Shown piece after piece: positions 42,766 through 52,121 of a stretch of DNA of 64,000 bases; the first letter of the stretch is position 1, and every line of letters starts with the position of its first letter. The DNA lies in assembly GCF_000306235.2 (NCBI RefSeq), contig NZ_AKWZ02000011.1:62001-126000 (forward strand), read 5' to 3'. A program made the position numbers and the translations under genes. The notes beneath the pieces were generated by a model, which saw nothing but the letters and a program-made list of their open reading frames with translations, did no database searches and was not told the origin of the DNA. This stretch comes from Leptospira fainei serovar Hurstbridge str. BUT 6 (GTDB lineage Bacteria; Spirochaetota; Leptospiria; Leptospirales; Leptospiraceae).

Positions 42766-44229
42766 ATGCCCATTCTTAAAGTCGCATTCGTTTCTTTTGT
42801 TCTTTTAGTATTTTCGCTTCCCTCCTTTGCGGAGGAAAAAACGGACTTTGACGGCGTTCGAAAAGCGGTCGTTCAAATCAAAGTTTATTCCCAAGCGATT
42901 AATCCTTATTCTCCTTGGACGACGGACGGAGTGCGCGCGAGCTCCGGAACAGGTTTTCTGATCGGAAAAAAACGAATCCTTACGAATGCCCATGTGGTAT
43001 CGAACGCAAAATTCATCCAAGTTCAACGCTATAATCAGACCGAATGGTATCGAGTAAAGATTCTCTTTATCGCTCACGATTGCGACCTTGCAATCTTGGA
43101 AGCCGAAGACGGACAATTCTATAAAGATTCCCGCGATTTGGAACTCGGAGAAATTCCCGAATTAAATTCTCCTTTAATCGTCGTAGGATATCCGATCGGA
43201 GGCAATAAGGTTTCCGTTACTCGAGGCATCGTTTCAAGAAAAGAACAATCGGAATATTCTCATTCTTCCGTCGACAGTCATCTTGTCCTTCAAGTAGACG
43301 CCGCAATCAATCCCGGTAACTCGGGCGGTCCCGCTATTCAAGGCGACAAAGTCGTAGGCGTCGCCTTTCAAGTGGCCACCAAAGGAGAAAACATCGGATA
43401 TCTAATACCAACGAACGTTATCCGACATTTCTTAGTGGATATTGAAGATGGAACTTACGACGGCTATGTCGAGCTTGGAATCAGTTTTTTGAATTCTTTC
43501 AATGCTTCTCTTCGGAAAGCGCAAGGGGTCCCCGAAGGCCTGGAAGGCGTATTTGTTACTCGAATCCTTCCTCACGGTTCCGCAGACGGCTATTTACAGG
43601 AAGGGGACTATCTCACCGAGATCGACGGAAGTCCGATCGGGAGAAATGGAACCACGACTCTTGATAAGGATGCTAGAGTCGATTTTACCGAAAACGTCGA
43701 CAATAAGCATGCCGGAGATAGAATTAAATTCAAGGTATTTCGGGGAGGAAAGCTCATCGATATTTCCTTTGAAGCTAAGAGAATGCCCGATTTTGATTTT
43801 ATGCGAAATCGGTACGACTCGCCGTACGACTATGCTATGATCGGCGGTCTTCTCTTCCAAGAAATGTCTCAGGATCTTTTAGCGACTTGGAGTCGGGCCG
43901 GAAGCACTTCGGGCGGTAGCCAATTTTTATACAGGTATAAATATTTCATCGCAGACCGAATCAATCGTTATAAGAAAGCCGACGTAATTCTTTATAGAAA
44001 GCTTGCTCATCCGGTAAATTCATCCTCCGATTATTTTCTCAATTTGGTCGTAGAATCCATCAACGGAACCCCCGTGAATAGTCTGGAAGATTTGAAAAAG
44101 ATCCTCTCCTCGACAAAGGATCGTTACTTACGATTGAAGTTTCTAGACGTAGAACTCCCGTTAATTTTAGATCGGAATGAAGCGGAAGCCGCCGATCGTC
44201 AAATCCGTTCCACATATGGGTTGGAGTAA
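42766..44229 (+). CDS. Deg/HtrA-type serine protease with PDZ domains
   Basis: A 487-residue secreted protease. Signal peptide about 1-22 (cleavage after FAE/SFA), trypsin-like domain about 30-225 with His76 (TNAHVV), Asp107 (AHDCDLAILE) and Ser186 (NPGNSGGP), then a PDZ domain at about 235-345 (GVFVTRILPHGSADGYLQEGD) and a second PDZ-like region near the end (VVESINGTPVNSLEDLKKIL). The DCDLAILE and PEGLEGV spellings resemble plant Deg2/Deg9/Deg10-type proteases more than E. coli DegP. It acts in the periplasm on misfolded proteins. ATG 42766 is preferred to a TTG three bases earlier. Confidence 0.92.
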   Translation: MPILKVAFVSFVLLVFSLPSFAEEKTDFDGVRKAVVQIKVYSQAINPYSPWTTDGVRASSGTGFLIGKKRILTNAHVVSNAKFIQVQRYNQTEWYRVKILFIAHDCDLAILEAEDGQFYKDSRDLELGEIPELNSPLIVVGYPIGGNKVSVTRGIVSRKEQSEYSHSSVDSHLVLQVDAAINPGNSGGPAIQGDKVVGVAFQVATKGENIGYLIPTNVIRHFLVDIEDGTYDGYVELGISFLNSFNASLRKAQGVPEGLEGVFVTRILPHGSADGYLQEGDYLTEIDGSPIGRNGTTTLDKDARVDFTENVDNKHAGDRIKFKVFRGGKLIDISFEAKRMPDFDFMRNRYDSPYDYAMIGGLLFQEMSQDLLATWSRAGSTSGGSQFLYRYKYFIADRINRYKKADVILYRKLAHPVNSSSDYFLNLVVESINGTPVNSLEDLKKILSSTKDRYLRLKFLDVELPLILDRNEAEAADRQIRSTYGLE

Positions 44230-44233
44230 CACT

Positions 44234-45793
44234 TTGAAATTCCGTAATTTCTCTATTATTTTTACGATATTCTTTACCTTCACGATTACAGAGGCTAAGG
44301 CCGGAAAATCTTCCAAAGTCGCAACGGCAAAAAAAGTTCATGAATTAAAGACATCCTCTTCGAATGTCTCAGCCAAGACTAAACCGGAAGATGGATTCGA
44401 AAAGAGCATCGTTCAGATCAAAGTTTCCTTTCAAGAACCGGATTATATTTCTCCCTGGAAGAAAAAAAACCCGCGAGTTCGAAGAGGAGTCGGAATCGTC
44501 GTCGATGGAGAGAAGATTCTAGTACCGGCGCAAATTCTTCAATACTCGACTCTAGTGGAAGTTAAAAAATTTTCCTCCTACGCGGAAACCAAAGCCACAA
44601 TCTTTCGAATCGATCCGGAAACGAATTTAGCCCTGCTAAAAGTGGACGAAAAAGGTTTTTTCCAAGATCTAAAACCTTCGGAGTTTCAAACGAGTATCTC
44701 CTATCCCAAGCAAATATCCATCTACCAATTGGATAATTCAGGATCTATCCAAAGCGCGACCGGAGCATTACTCAGCTTGGACTTGGATCTCTATCCGCAA
44801 GGCCAAATCGAACTTCCCATCCTAGACGTTAACTCGACGGAAACCTTAAACGGAAACGGAGAAGTCATCGTTGAAAATGGAAAAGTCGGCGGTATATTAT
44901 TCGATTTTAGCGGAGATAAAAACGCAGGCAGGGCTATTCCTTCCTTTTTAATCCGTAAATTTCTCGGGCTTTCCGGAAACTCGCAAATCGCCTACAAAGG
45001 ATTTCGACATCGGCCGGTAACCGACGAGGCAACGAAAGCATATTACGGAATCAACGGAAAGAATGAAGGAATTCTCGTTGCGGAAATTCTTCCCGGAAGT
45101 TCGGCAGACGGAGTTTTGAAACCGGGGGACGTGATCCTTGAATTCGGCGGAAAAAAAATCGATTCCAAAGGCTATTTTGAGCATCCGTCTTACGGTAAGC
45201 AGGTTCTTTCCTTTCTCGCGCATATCGGCGATGAATTCGGATACGAAGTTGGTAAAAATATTCCGGTAAGTATACTTAGGGAAAAAAAGAAAATAGAAGT
45301 AAACCTTCCGCTAAAACCGTTTCCTTATACTTCTATCAGAATTCCCCATCGTGATCCTTCCAATCGACCAGATTTCTATTTGGATGGCGGCTTTCTTTTC
45401 GTTGATCTTTCGGAAAATTACCTGCTCGAGTGGGGAAAGGATTGGCGATCGCGAATAGACAAAAAGCTTCTATATTTGTACGATTATCATAAGTTCAGAT
45501 CATCCGGAGATAATGAGGGAAGAATCGTTCTCTTATCGCAGGTGATACCCGACGAATCCAATAACGGTTATCACGAAGTTTTTGCAAGAATTCTCGAATC
45601 CGTGGAAGGAGCTCCCGTTCTTTCCGTAAAAGATCTCATGCGAAAAGTGAAGGAATCCAAGAAGAATTACATTTCTATTGTGCTCGATGACGGAACCGAT
45701 ATTATTCTGAATAAAGCGGAACTTGCGAATACGAACGCTAGAATCAGCGCCCAGTACAAAATCCCACTATCTTCGATGGGAGAAAGAAAGTAA
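44234..45793 (+). CDS. Inactive Deg/HtrA paralogue (pseudoprotease) with PDZ domains
   Basis: About 519 residues with a signal peptide (1-23), colinear with the preceding protease over its whole length. In my alignment the triad is lost: His becomes Gln100 (VPAQIL for TNAHVV), Asp becomes Asn131 (ETNLALLK) and Ser becomes Asn208 (TLNGNGEV for GNSGGPAI). The PDZ domain (GILVAEILPGSSADGVLKPGD) and the C-terminal PDZ-like part are conserved. It is probably a regulatory subunit, chaperone or decoy for the active protease. I chose the TTG at 44234, which has GGAG 7 bases upstream and lies 4 bases after the protease stop; the longest frame (44177) overlaps that gene. Confidence 0.85.
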   Translation: MKFRNFSIIFTIFFTFTITEAKAGKSSKVATAKKVHELKTSSSNVSAKTKPEDGFEKSIVQIKVSFQEPDYISPWKKKNPRVRRGVGIVVDGEKILVPAQILQYSTLVEVKKFSSYAETKATIFRIDPETNLALLKVDEKGFFQDLKPSEFQTSISYPKQISIYQLDNSGSIQSATGALLSLDLDLYPQGQIELPILDVNSTETLNGNGEVIVENGKVGGILFDFSGDKNAGRAIPSFLIRKFLGLSGNSQIAYKGFRHRPVTDEATKAYYGINGKNEGILVAEILPGSSADGVLKPGDVILEFGGKKIDSKGYFEHPSYGKQVLSFLAHIGDEFGYEVGKNIPVSILREKKKIEVNLPLKPFPYTSIRIPHRDPSNRPDFYLDGGFLFVDLSENYLLEWGKDWRSRIDKKLLYLYDYHKFRSSGDNEGRIVLLSQVIPDESNNGYHEVFARILESVEGAPVLSVKDLMRKVKESKKNYISIVLDDGTDIILNKAELANTNARISAQYKIPLSSMGERK

Positions 45794-45797
45794 TTCC

Positions 45798-47057
45798 TTA
45801 CCAGATACTGTGCGTCAACGGTTTGCCGATAAACGCGATCTTAACGAAAAATAGGATCAGGACGACACCGCACAATCCCCAGTAATGCCATGGCGCAATT
45901 CGATCGTCTTCCGCCTGCCAAAGAATCAATAACGGGATGGAAACCGTAAACATACGGGAAATGTTTTCATACGTAGCCCAGTATAAAATATAGCCTGCGG
46001 AGAATATTGAAAACATAGTAATGGCGAATCCCAGTCGAAACGGAAATCCCTTTTTCCAATCCCCTCGGAAAAGAAGAAAGCAACCGCTTAAAAACAGAAG
46101 AAGCAGGGGAAATCTGGAAAACTTTTTAGCCAACGATCGAAACAACCCTCCGTCCAAAGGCACGGATCCCGCCCAAAGACCGTAAATCTCCCTCGAATAA
46201 CCTGCAATTCCGCCTAACGGATCGAAAAATTCCGCGAAGCGAGTCGGTGTGGCCTCCGGAAATTTTAATTTTAAAAATATATTCCAGAGCCCGGGAAGAA
46301 CTAAACAAGCAAGAATCCATAGACTGCGACGAAAGTCTTTCTTAAGAAGCGAATCGACGCCGAGAGGAAAAAGTAAAAATAATGCTTGTTCCTTCGTAAG
46401 AAGCGATAGTCCCCCTAATAATGCGAATAATGCATACCTTTCCTTTTTGTAAGCCCAATAAGTGAACACAAGAAGACTAATTAGAATCGTATCGGAAACT
46501 AAAAGTATATAGCTGCCAAGAGCAAAAGGGGAAAGTAAATAAAAGACGGCGAGAATCTTTTTCCGATTCGGCAACAAATCGCGAATCGCCAAAAAGGAAA
46601 AGATCATAAAAAATATGTGAAGGAAGTACATTCCGAAGATTGTTCCGTACGCCCCGAACCATCCGAACGGAGCCGCCAATAACGGGTATCCGATTCTCGG
46701 GGCTCTTACACTCGTTTCAAAACCTTTGGGCCAATCCAAAGCAAACCCTGAAATCATTCGGGAATAGAAATAGAAAATTTGGCCGTCATAACCGGCTCCT
46801 AAGTTTCCCTCCTCCCCGCGAAAAACGACCGCCCCCTTAGGTACCTGCGGAGAATTTAAGTCGCAATATTCCTTTCCGAAATTAATTTGCGCCGTCGGGT
46901 TCCAATCGTACTTTTTCCAAACCATCAAGGAAGAAACCGAATACATAAGAATAAAAAGAGCGATTAGGATATTCTTATTCTCTAATATATCATAAATTTT
47001 CCGGTAAAAATTCCCGGCGAGTAACGGAAACTTGCTTTCGCGCAGATTTTCTTGCAC
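45798..47057 (-). CDS. GT-C-like multipass membrane protein
   Basis: A 419-residue protein with about ten helices. The first periplasmic loop contains GYDGQIFYFYSRMI, like the YDGQ motif of the membrane proteins annotated as cell-surface glycopolymer formation proteins, which share the GT-C glycosyltransferase architecture. The GTG start has AAGGAG 9 bases upstream. It follows the SGNH-like gene by 12 bases on the same strand, suggesting a joint role in surface glycan modification. The sugar donor and acceptor cannot be inferred. Its stop lies four bases from the stop of the convergent pseudoprotease gene. Confidence 0.72.
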   Translation of the reverse strand: MQENLRESKFPLLAGNFYRKIYDILENKNILIALFILMYSVSSLMVWKKYDWNPTAQINFGKEYCDLNSPQVPKGAVVFRGEEGNLGAGYDGQIFYFYSRMISGFALDWPKGFETSVRAPRIGYPLLAAPFGWFGAYGTIFGMYFLHIFFMIFSFLAIRDLLPNRKKILAVFYLLSPFALGSYILLVSDTILISLLVFTYWAYKKERYALFALLGGLSLLTKEQALFLLFPLGVDSLLKKDFRRSLWILACLVLPGLWNIFLKLKFPEATPTRFAEFFDPLGGIAGYSREIYGLWAGSVPLDGGLFRSLAKKFSRFPLLLLFLSGCFLLFRGDWKKGFPFRLGFAITMFSIFSAGYILYWATYENISRMFTVSIPLLILWQAEDDRIAPWHYWGLCGVVLILFFVKIAFIGKPLTHSIW

Positions 47058-47069
47058 CCGTCGATCTCC

Positions 47070-48638
47070 TTATTTCTCAGCGTGAATTTCTTCGCCGATC
47101 CAGGATGAGAAAGTTTCCGTGGAGGCTTGTGCGGCCGAATAGGTCAGATGATGCGGATCCAGAAAATCCCTTTTATCCTTCGCTAAGGCCCTAGCGTCTC
47201 GGAAGGAGTAATGTTTCGAACCTAGCGATTGCAAATACGAAAGGTATCCTTTATACCAAGGGCTGTTTTCATATACGACTCTCTCCATAGGGTTTTCGGC
47301 CGAATTCACTATCAGTACCTTGACTCCTTGATCTTCCAGATACTGAACCCCCTTTTTTAGATATTCCAGTTCGGACCAGGTAAAAAAATGCGAAGAAGCG
47401 CTTAATTTTTCCTTGGCAATTTTAATCACTTTTAAACGAGTTAATGCGGATTCCGCGTCTTTGTTCCGGTAGATTCTTTTCTCATAATCTTCCGCATAAG
47501 TAGCATCGTCCAGATCCGCAATTCTAGAATCGTCTACCCCCGGAATTCTCGTGTAAGAGATATCGCTCCTGATTTCTCTGCGACAGAAATTCTGCGATAG
47601 TCGAATCCCGTAAATCTCTTCGGTCCCGAAAATTCGCGTGTCGACTTCGTTTGAAGAAACGGGCTTATCCGTTTCAAACCGTAGCAGTATCTTATCCGAT
47701 ATTCCCGGGAACTCTAAATCTAAATTGGCCCATCCCGTCTTTTCGAACGTCTTATCGAATATAAGAGTTTCCTCTGGCTTTTCCTGAAAGATTCTTATTC
47801 GAGTTTTTTCATTCTGAAGAAAGATGCTTTCCCGAAGGTGCCCGCTCTTCGTTTCACAACCGATCTGGAATTTGGGCTTGGTCCAGCCTCTCAAATAAAT
47901 TCCTTCTTTCGGCAGAATGCCCGTATAATAATGATAAGACCGACCGCTGCGGAAATGATGCTCGATAAACGAGTCGAAAGGATCGTATACGAAACTTCGA
48001 TACCGAGTTAAAAGAAATAAGGACCTGGATAAGAGCGCTAAAAATTGCGGTTTTCCTAGTTTCCAAATATTTGCGATATTTTCGCTCAGAAACTCCGCCG
48101 GATATAAGATTCGATTTTGGTGTCTGCCGGTACTAAAATCCGAAAATAATCTTTTTTCGTCGAACCCTACCGAAGTATCGACTCTTCCCGAATCTAGCTC
48201 GTCCTTGCCGACTAAGTAATCCAATTGAAAATCGGCAGGATTTAAAACATAAAAAACGAGTTTGGGTTTCTTTGACGCAATATCTTTTCGATAATAATAG
48301 AAATCCGACGGCGTAAGCGCCGGATGTGCGTAAAACTCGGCTCTTATTTTTTTGGAAGGATCGATTTCGGTTTTTTGAAAGTGTTCGGTAATTCTCTCCG
48401 GAAAAACGGAATATAGAGCAACGCTACTTCCTACGACCAAGACTCCATCTTCATTCTCGTTGAATTGAATCTTATTTCTTTTTTCTAAGAAGTTAAACCA
48501 AGGAGACGTGTCCCATTCCAATTCGTTCGGAAAATGAAATAAAACAAAAGGGAAAACGATCCTATCTAAAAAGGAAAAAAAGGCAAGGAACGCAATACTC
48601 ATTCCGAGTACGCGTAGTTTGAAGATCTTTTCAGTCAT
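47070..48638 (-). CDS. Membrane-anchored SGNH-like protein (DUF1574-like)
   Basis: A 522-residue protein with one N-terminal membrane helix (about 12-32) and a large extracytoplasmic part. VLVVGSSVALYSVFPERI around residue 68 fits block I (GxS) of SGNH hydrolases and DPHHLTY near the C-terminus fits block V (DxxH). About 150 middle residues (NEKTRIRIFQEKPE to EVDTRIFG) look like an inserted beta-sandwich, unusual for this family. It may transfer or remove acyl groups on surface glycans. Its ATG overlaps the Fur-family stop (ATGA), so it is coupled to a metal regulator gene. Confidence 0.72.
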   Translation of the reverse strand: MTEKIFKLRVLGMSIAFLAFFSFLDRIVFPFVLFHFPNELEWDTSPWFNFLEKRNKIQFNENEDGVLVVGSSVALYSVFPERITEHFQKTEIDPSKKIRAEFYAHPALTPSDFYYYRKDIASKKPKLVFYVLNPADFQLDYLVGKDELDSGRVDTSVGFDEKRLFSDFSTGRHQNRILYPAEFLSENIANIWKLGKPQFLALLSRSLFLLTRYRSFVYDPFDSFIEHHFRSGRSYHYYTGILPKEGIYLRGWTKPKFQIGCETKSGHLRESIFLQNEKTRIRIFQEKPEETLIFDKTFEKTGWANLDLEFPGISDKILLRFETDKPVSSNEVDTRIFGTEEIYGIRLSQNFCRREIRSDISYTRIPGVDDSRIADLDDATYAEDYEKRIYRNKDAESALTRLKVIKIAKEKLSASSHFFTWSELEYLKKGVQYLEDQGVKVLIVNSAENPMERVVYENSPWYKGYLSYLQSLGSKHYSFRDARALAKDKRDFLDPHHLTYSAAQASTETFSSWIGEEIHAEK

Positions 48639-49033
48639 TTGTTGGTTAGGTTACATTCGGAGCAAACCCCATAAAGAATGATCTCATGGGAGTCTACTCG
48701 AAATCCTTTAGGTAAGTTTTCGATCGGGAAAGGACAAACTTCCACATCGAACACTCGATCGCATTTGATACAATGGAAATGATGATGGTGTTCTAGATGG
48801 CTCGTTTCAAAACGAGAGGATTCCCCGGGAAGTTTGATCTCGTGAATTTTTTCGGATTCTAATAGATTGCTTACGGTCCGGTAGACCGTCGCTATTCCGA
48901 TATTCTTTAATGTGATTTTGGAAAGATCGTAGATTTCCTTTACGGATAAAGGACCCTTCGCATCCTGGATCACACGAAAAATTTCTTCTTTCTGTTTTGT
49001 CTTCCGAGACGCGGTTTTCTTATCTTCGTTCAT
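48635..49033 (-). CDS. Fur-family metal-responsive repressor (Zur-like)
   Basis: A 132-residue Fur-family protein. Winged helix at about 15-80 (LSVKEIYDLSKITLKNIGIATVYRTVSNLLE), metal-binding hinge with HLEHHHHFHCIKCDRVFDVEVC (CxxC and His cluster) and a second cysteine pair CSEC near the C-terminus, which holds structural zinc. Iron, zinc and peroxide members cannot be told apart from sequence alone; its place 84 bases after a COG0523 metallochaperone gene favours Zur. A perfect palindrome ahead of that gene is the likely operator. The stop overlaps the next gene's ATG. Confidence 0.88.
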   Translation of the reverse strand: MNEDKKTASRKTKQKEEIFRVIQDAKGPLSVKEIYDLSKITLKNIGIATVYRTVSNLLESEKIHEIKLPGESSRFETSHLEHHHHFHCIKCDRVFDVEVCPFPIENLPKGFRVDSHEIILYGVCSECNLTNK

Positions 49034-49116
49034 TTGGGGATCCCAAGTAAACTATGGGAATACAATTTACGATAAATCCTAGAATACGAGGGCAAATTCT
49101 CGTCGGTCTTGAAAAT

Positions 49117-50346
49117 CTATCTGGACGGACTTTCGAGCTCTTCCTCTTTTCGAATTTCCCATTTCGGAAACGGATCCGAAAAGGATTCCCAACTTATCGG
49201 ACCGCAGGAAAATTCCTCATCAGACACGAGACAACCGTCTAGTAAGCTTGTGATTTCTGCGTGGTCCATGTCAACTCCGATTAGAACGATTTCCTGTCTT
49301 CGATCTCCGTACGGTTCCTGCCATTGGAACGAGATTTCTCTTTCCAATTCCTCTTCAGGCCATTCCGATCTAGGAGTCGCGGCCCACCAGAGTCCTGCGT
49401 CCTCCGTTCGACAAGCCCCACCCGCCTGAGACCAACCGCCAACAGAATCCATACGAGACGCCAACCAAAAAAATCCTTTGGAACGAATTACTCCCGGCCA
49501 TTCTTCTTGAAGTATGTCCCAAAATTTCTGCGGATGAAATGGCTTTCTTGATCGGTAAACAAAGGAAGTGACTCCGTATTCTTCCGTCTCCGGGAGATGT
49601 TCTCCTCTAAGTTCTTTCAGCCATCCGGGCGCCTCCGCGGCCTTTAAAAAATCGAATCGACCGGTATTTAAAATCAGTTTCGGCTCCACTTCCCCTTCCC
49701 GTATCGGAACAACGAGCGCCTCCGGGTTCAAGCGCTTCAAAATGGACGTTAAGTTATTTAATTCTTCGTTCGAAACCAAATCTATCTTGCTGACCAAAAG
49801 GACATTCGCAAATTCCACTTGCTCGATCAGAAGGTCGACGATGGCTCTCTCGTCCTCTTCGTTTGCCTCTAGATCGCGATCGGCAAGATCTTCCGAAGAG
49901 GAATAATCCTTTAGAAAATTACCTGCATCAACGACCGTTACCATTGTATCCAAATCCGCGATTTGCGAGAGAGAAAAACCGCTTTCGTCCTCGAATGTAA
50001 AGGTCTCCGCAACGGGAAGAGGTTCGGCAATACCAGTGGATTCAATAATAAGATAATCGAATTTGCCGTCTTTTGCCAGCTTAGAAACTTCGTTTAACAG
50101 ATCTTCGCGCAACGTACAACAAATGCAACCGTTGGAAAGTTCGACCAAGGTTTCTTCCGTACGCGATAGTTGTGCTCCTCCGGATTTTATCAGGCCCGCA
50201 TCGACATTCACTTCACTCATGTCGTTTACTATCACTGCAACTTTAATGCCGTCGCGGTTTTTCAGAATGTGATTGAGTACCGTTGTTTTTCCGGAGCCTA
50301 AGAATCCGGATAGAACCGTGACTGGAAGTCGGCGAGTCGATTGCAT
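49117..50346 (-). CDS. COG0523 (CobW/ZigA-type) GTPase metallochaperone
   Basis: About 409 residues. The P-loop [15 protein letters not shown] is at residues about 14-28, the metal motif CxCC appears in [11 protein letters not shown], the guanine motif SKID follows, and the C-terminal CobW_C domain covers about 260-400, with [11 protein letters not shown] and [17 protein letters not shown] typical of the YciC/ZigA zinc-starvation branch. It probably delivers zinc to client proteins under scarcity. I chose ATG 50346 (AAAAGG upstream); the longest frame from 50385 abuts the palindrome at 50386-50407, which would leave no leader. Confidence 0.9.
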   Translation of the reverse strand: MQSTRRLPVTVLSGFLGSGKTTVLNHILKNRDGIKVAVIVNDMSEVNVDAGLIKSGGAQLSRTEETLVELSNGCICCTLREDLLNEVSKLAKDGKFDYLIIESTGIAEPLPVAETFTFEDESGFSLSQIADLDTMVTVVDAGNFLKDYSSSEDLADRDLEANEEDERAIVDLLIEQVEFANVLLVSKIDLVSNEELNNLTSILKRLNPEALVVPIREGEVEPKLILNTGRFDFLKAAEAPGWLKELRGEHLPETEEYGVTSFVYRSRKPFHPQKFWDILQEEWPGVIRSKGFFWLASRMDSVGGWSQAGGACRTEDAGLWWAATPRSEWPEEELEREISFQWQEPYGDRRQEIVLIGVDMDHAEITSLLDGCLVSDEEFSCGPISWESFSDPFPKWEIRKEEELESPSR

Positions 50347-50385
50347 AGAATTCAGCCTTTTCGGACCCCTGAATCTGTCAAACAT

Positions 50386-50407
50386 TATTGATAATTAATT
50401 ATCAATA
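50386..50407. promoter_or_regulatory. Fur/Zur-like palindromic operator
   Basis: Perfect 22-bp palindrome with TGATAAT and ATTATCA half-sites two bases apart. The half-sites equal those of the 7-1-7 Fur box apart from the spacer. It lies 40-61 bases before the chosen COG0523 start codon, in the expected promoter zone of a transcript that also encodes a Fur-family repressor. Confidence 0.8.
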
Positions 50408-50517
50408 CATTGAGCTGTAGTCTCATTCTAAAATCGATATTTCCCGATGCTTTTGCCGAGAATTGATCGAGTATAAATTCGTGTTTCCATGAAAGCCTAC
50501 AAGGTTAGAATTCAGTT

Positions 50518-51231
50518 ATGAGAGGAGCCGGGATTCTTCTAGGGATAATTTTGATCGGATGCTTATTCCCTACGAAATCAGGATTGCCGATCCGAACTCA
50601 ATCGGGAAAGACACTAGGTTATTATCCGGTCGAAACTCGATGGATGGGCTTTGACCAAGCTCCTTCGCTCGAAGATCTCTCCTCGTTTCAGAAAGTGGAA
50701 ATCTTGGAATTTCCGCTTTCAAATCTCTCCTCACTGGAAAAGTTACCCCAACTACCGCGTCTTCGATATATCAATCTTAGCGAAACCAAAGTCCGTAATT
50801 TTAAACCGTTGGAAAAGCAGTTCAAGTTGGATTCGATTATTCTTAACGGAAATCCGATTAATGATATCGATATCGCCACATATTCGGGCTGGAATCGACT
50901 CACTCGAATCGAGCTTTCCAACACTAAAGTTTCTAGGCTGGAATTTCTGGGTATAGGGTGCGCAGTAAGACATCTTGAGCTTCGGAATACGCTAGTTTCC
51001 GATCTTCGACCGTTGGCAAATTGTTTACAACTAAGGGAATTGTATCTGCAAGGGACCAAAGTTTCAAACTTGGCTCCGCTGTACGGATTAAACGAACTCA
51101 TGCATTTGCAATTGGATGGGACTGCGGTCGCGGATGCGGCAATCAGCGATCTCAGAAAAAAATTACCCTATCTAAAGGTCTTTCCCGGCCTACGCAAAAT
51201 TCTAAGTTCCGAAACCGGATTAGATAGATAG
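50518..51231 (+). CDS. Leucine-rich-repeat lipoprotein
   Basis: A 237-residue protein with a short lipoprotein signal (lipobox LIGC, Cys15). Residues about 55-225 hold roughly six or seven 21-23-residue leucine-rich repeats of the LxxLxxLxLxxTxVxxLxxL kind (LRYINLSETKV, LTRIELSNTKV, VRHLELRNTLV, LRELYLQGTKV, LMHLQLDGTAV). Such proteins usually mediate protein contacts at the cell surface. It stands alone and its stop is 10 bases from the stop of the convergent gene at 51242. No strong ribosome-binding site. Confidence 0.85.
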   Translation: MRGAGILLGIILIGCLFPTKSGLPIRTQSGKTLGYYPVETRWMGFDQAPSLEDLSSFQKVEILEFPLSNLSSLEKLPQLPRLRYINLSETKVRNFKPLEKQFKLDSIILNGNPINDIDIATYSGWNRLTRIELSNTKVSRLEFLGIGCAVRHLELRNTLVSDLRPLANCLQLRELYLQGTKVSNLAPLYGLNELMHLQLDGTAVADAAISDLRKKLPYLKVFPGLRKILSSETGLDR

Positions 51232-51241
51232 AAAATCCGAT

Positions 51242-52084
51242 TTATTCATAGGCCAAAGGGGAGGCTTCCCCGGGATTCGTATATAAAATAAGATCACCAA
51301 TGGAAATACTTAATCCATCCGCCTGAATTTCTCCAGTAGTTTCCACGGTAATCAGGGATCTAAGTCTCCGCCTCTTTCCATCCCGTTTTTCTAATACGAG
51401 AGCCGCATCTTTTCGAACCTTGGAAAGACGCATTCCCCAGATCTCCAAAATTCCCTGCTTAGCAAACAATACGACGGCGGCTACTCGATTCGGAGCGGAC
51501 GAAGCTGATCTTCTCAATTTGATCCCCTCCTCTTCGCCTTCCGGTCCCGGAATTAAACGGATTTCATTTTGTCCGGATTTCCATATTAGAAATTCAAAAT
51601 GGTCGCATTCATAAGCGCGAGTTAACGTCCAACGGTCTCCGCTGCCCTTACTCGTATACATTCTGCAAAGTTTAGGTCGAAACCGGTACCCCCTTCCCTT
51701 GGGGTCCGCGACGATTTTTCCTTCAAACCTAGTTTCTTCCCAATTCTTAGCTTCAGTGACCAAGAGTTGACTAAGAAGAAATTCGGGGCGCTCTCTTTTC
51801 GTATTAAGGTAAATTTGTCTTACGTAGAAGCCGGTAGGAATACTTTGAATTTGAGAAAAATATTCTCCGTCTTCCGGAAAGGCGGTAATCCCTTCGGGGT
51901 AGTCCATAGAGTCCGTACGATCTATCGGAGAAGGACGAAAGGAACATTGGAAAGAAAACAACGATATAAGAAATAAATTTCCAAACGAGGAAAAATATTT
52001 CCAACGAGAAAAAATCGAAACGGCCAATGCGACTTGCTCCAACAATAGGGTCTTTCCTAATTGACCATAAGATAGGGTTCGCAC
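51242..52084 (-). CDS. Putative lipoprotein of unknown function
   Basis: Up to 280 residues. After a basic stretch and a hydrophobic run (GNLFLISLFSF) comes Cys in SFQC, a plausible lipobox, and the mature part is beta-rich with many charged residues. I recognise no domain. The longest frame starts with GTG at 52084, but a TTG at 52027, with GGAG 9 bases upstream, would place the start nearer the hydrophobic run and may be the true one. It is divergent from the M30-type gene (37 bases) and convergent with the leucine-rich-repeat gene. Confidence 0.65.
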   Translation of the reverse strand: MRTLSYGQLGKTLLLEQVALAVSIFSRWKYFSSFGNLFLISLFSFQCSFRPSPIDRTDSMDYPEGITAFPEDGEYFSQIQSIPTGFYVRQIYLNTKRERPEFLLSQLLVTEAKNWEETRFEGKIVADPKGRGYRFRPKLCRMYTSKGSGDRWTLTRAYECDHFEFLIWKSGQNEIRLIPGPEGEEEGIKLRRSASSAPNRVAAVVLFAKQGILEIWGMRLSKVRKDAALVLEKRDGKRRRLRSLITVETTGEIQADGLSISIGDLILYTNPGEASPLAYE

Positions 52085-52121
52085 GAGTAAAGCAGATTCC
52101 TATTTAGGAAGACGACTACCA

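Noticed and set aside
44177..44233. Upstream extension of the pseudoprotease reading frame
   Set aside because: It would overlap the active protease gene and hide the signal peptide; the TTG at 44234 has a good Shine-Dalgarno.
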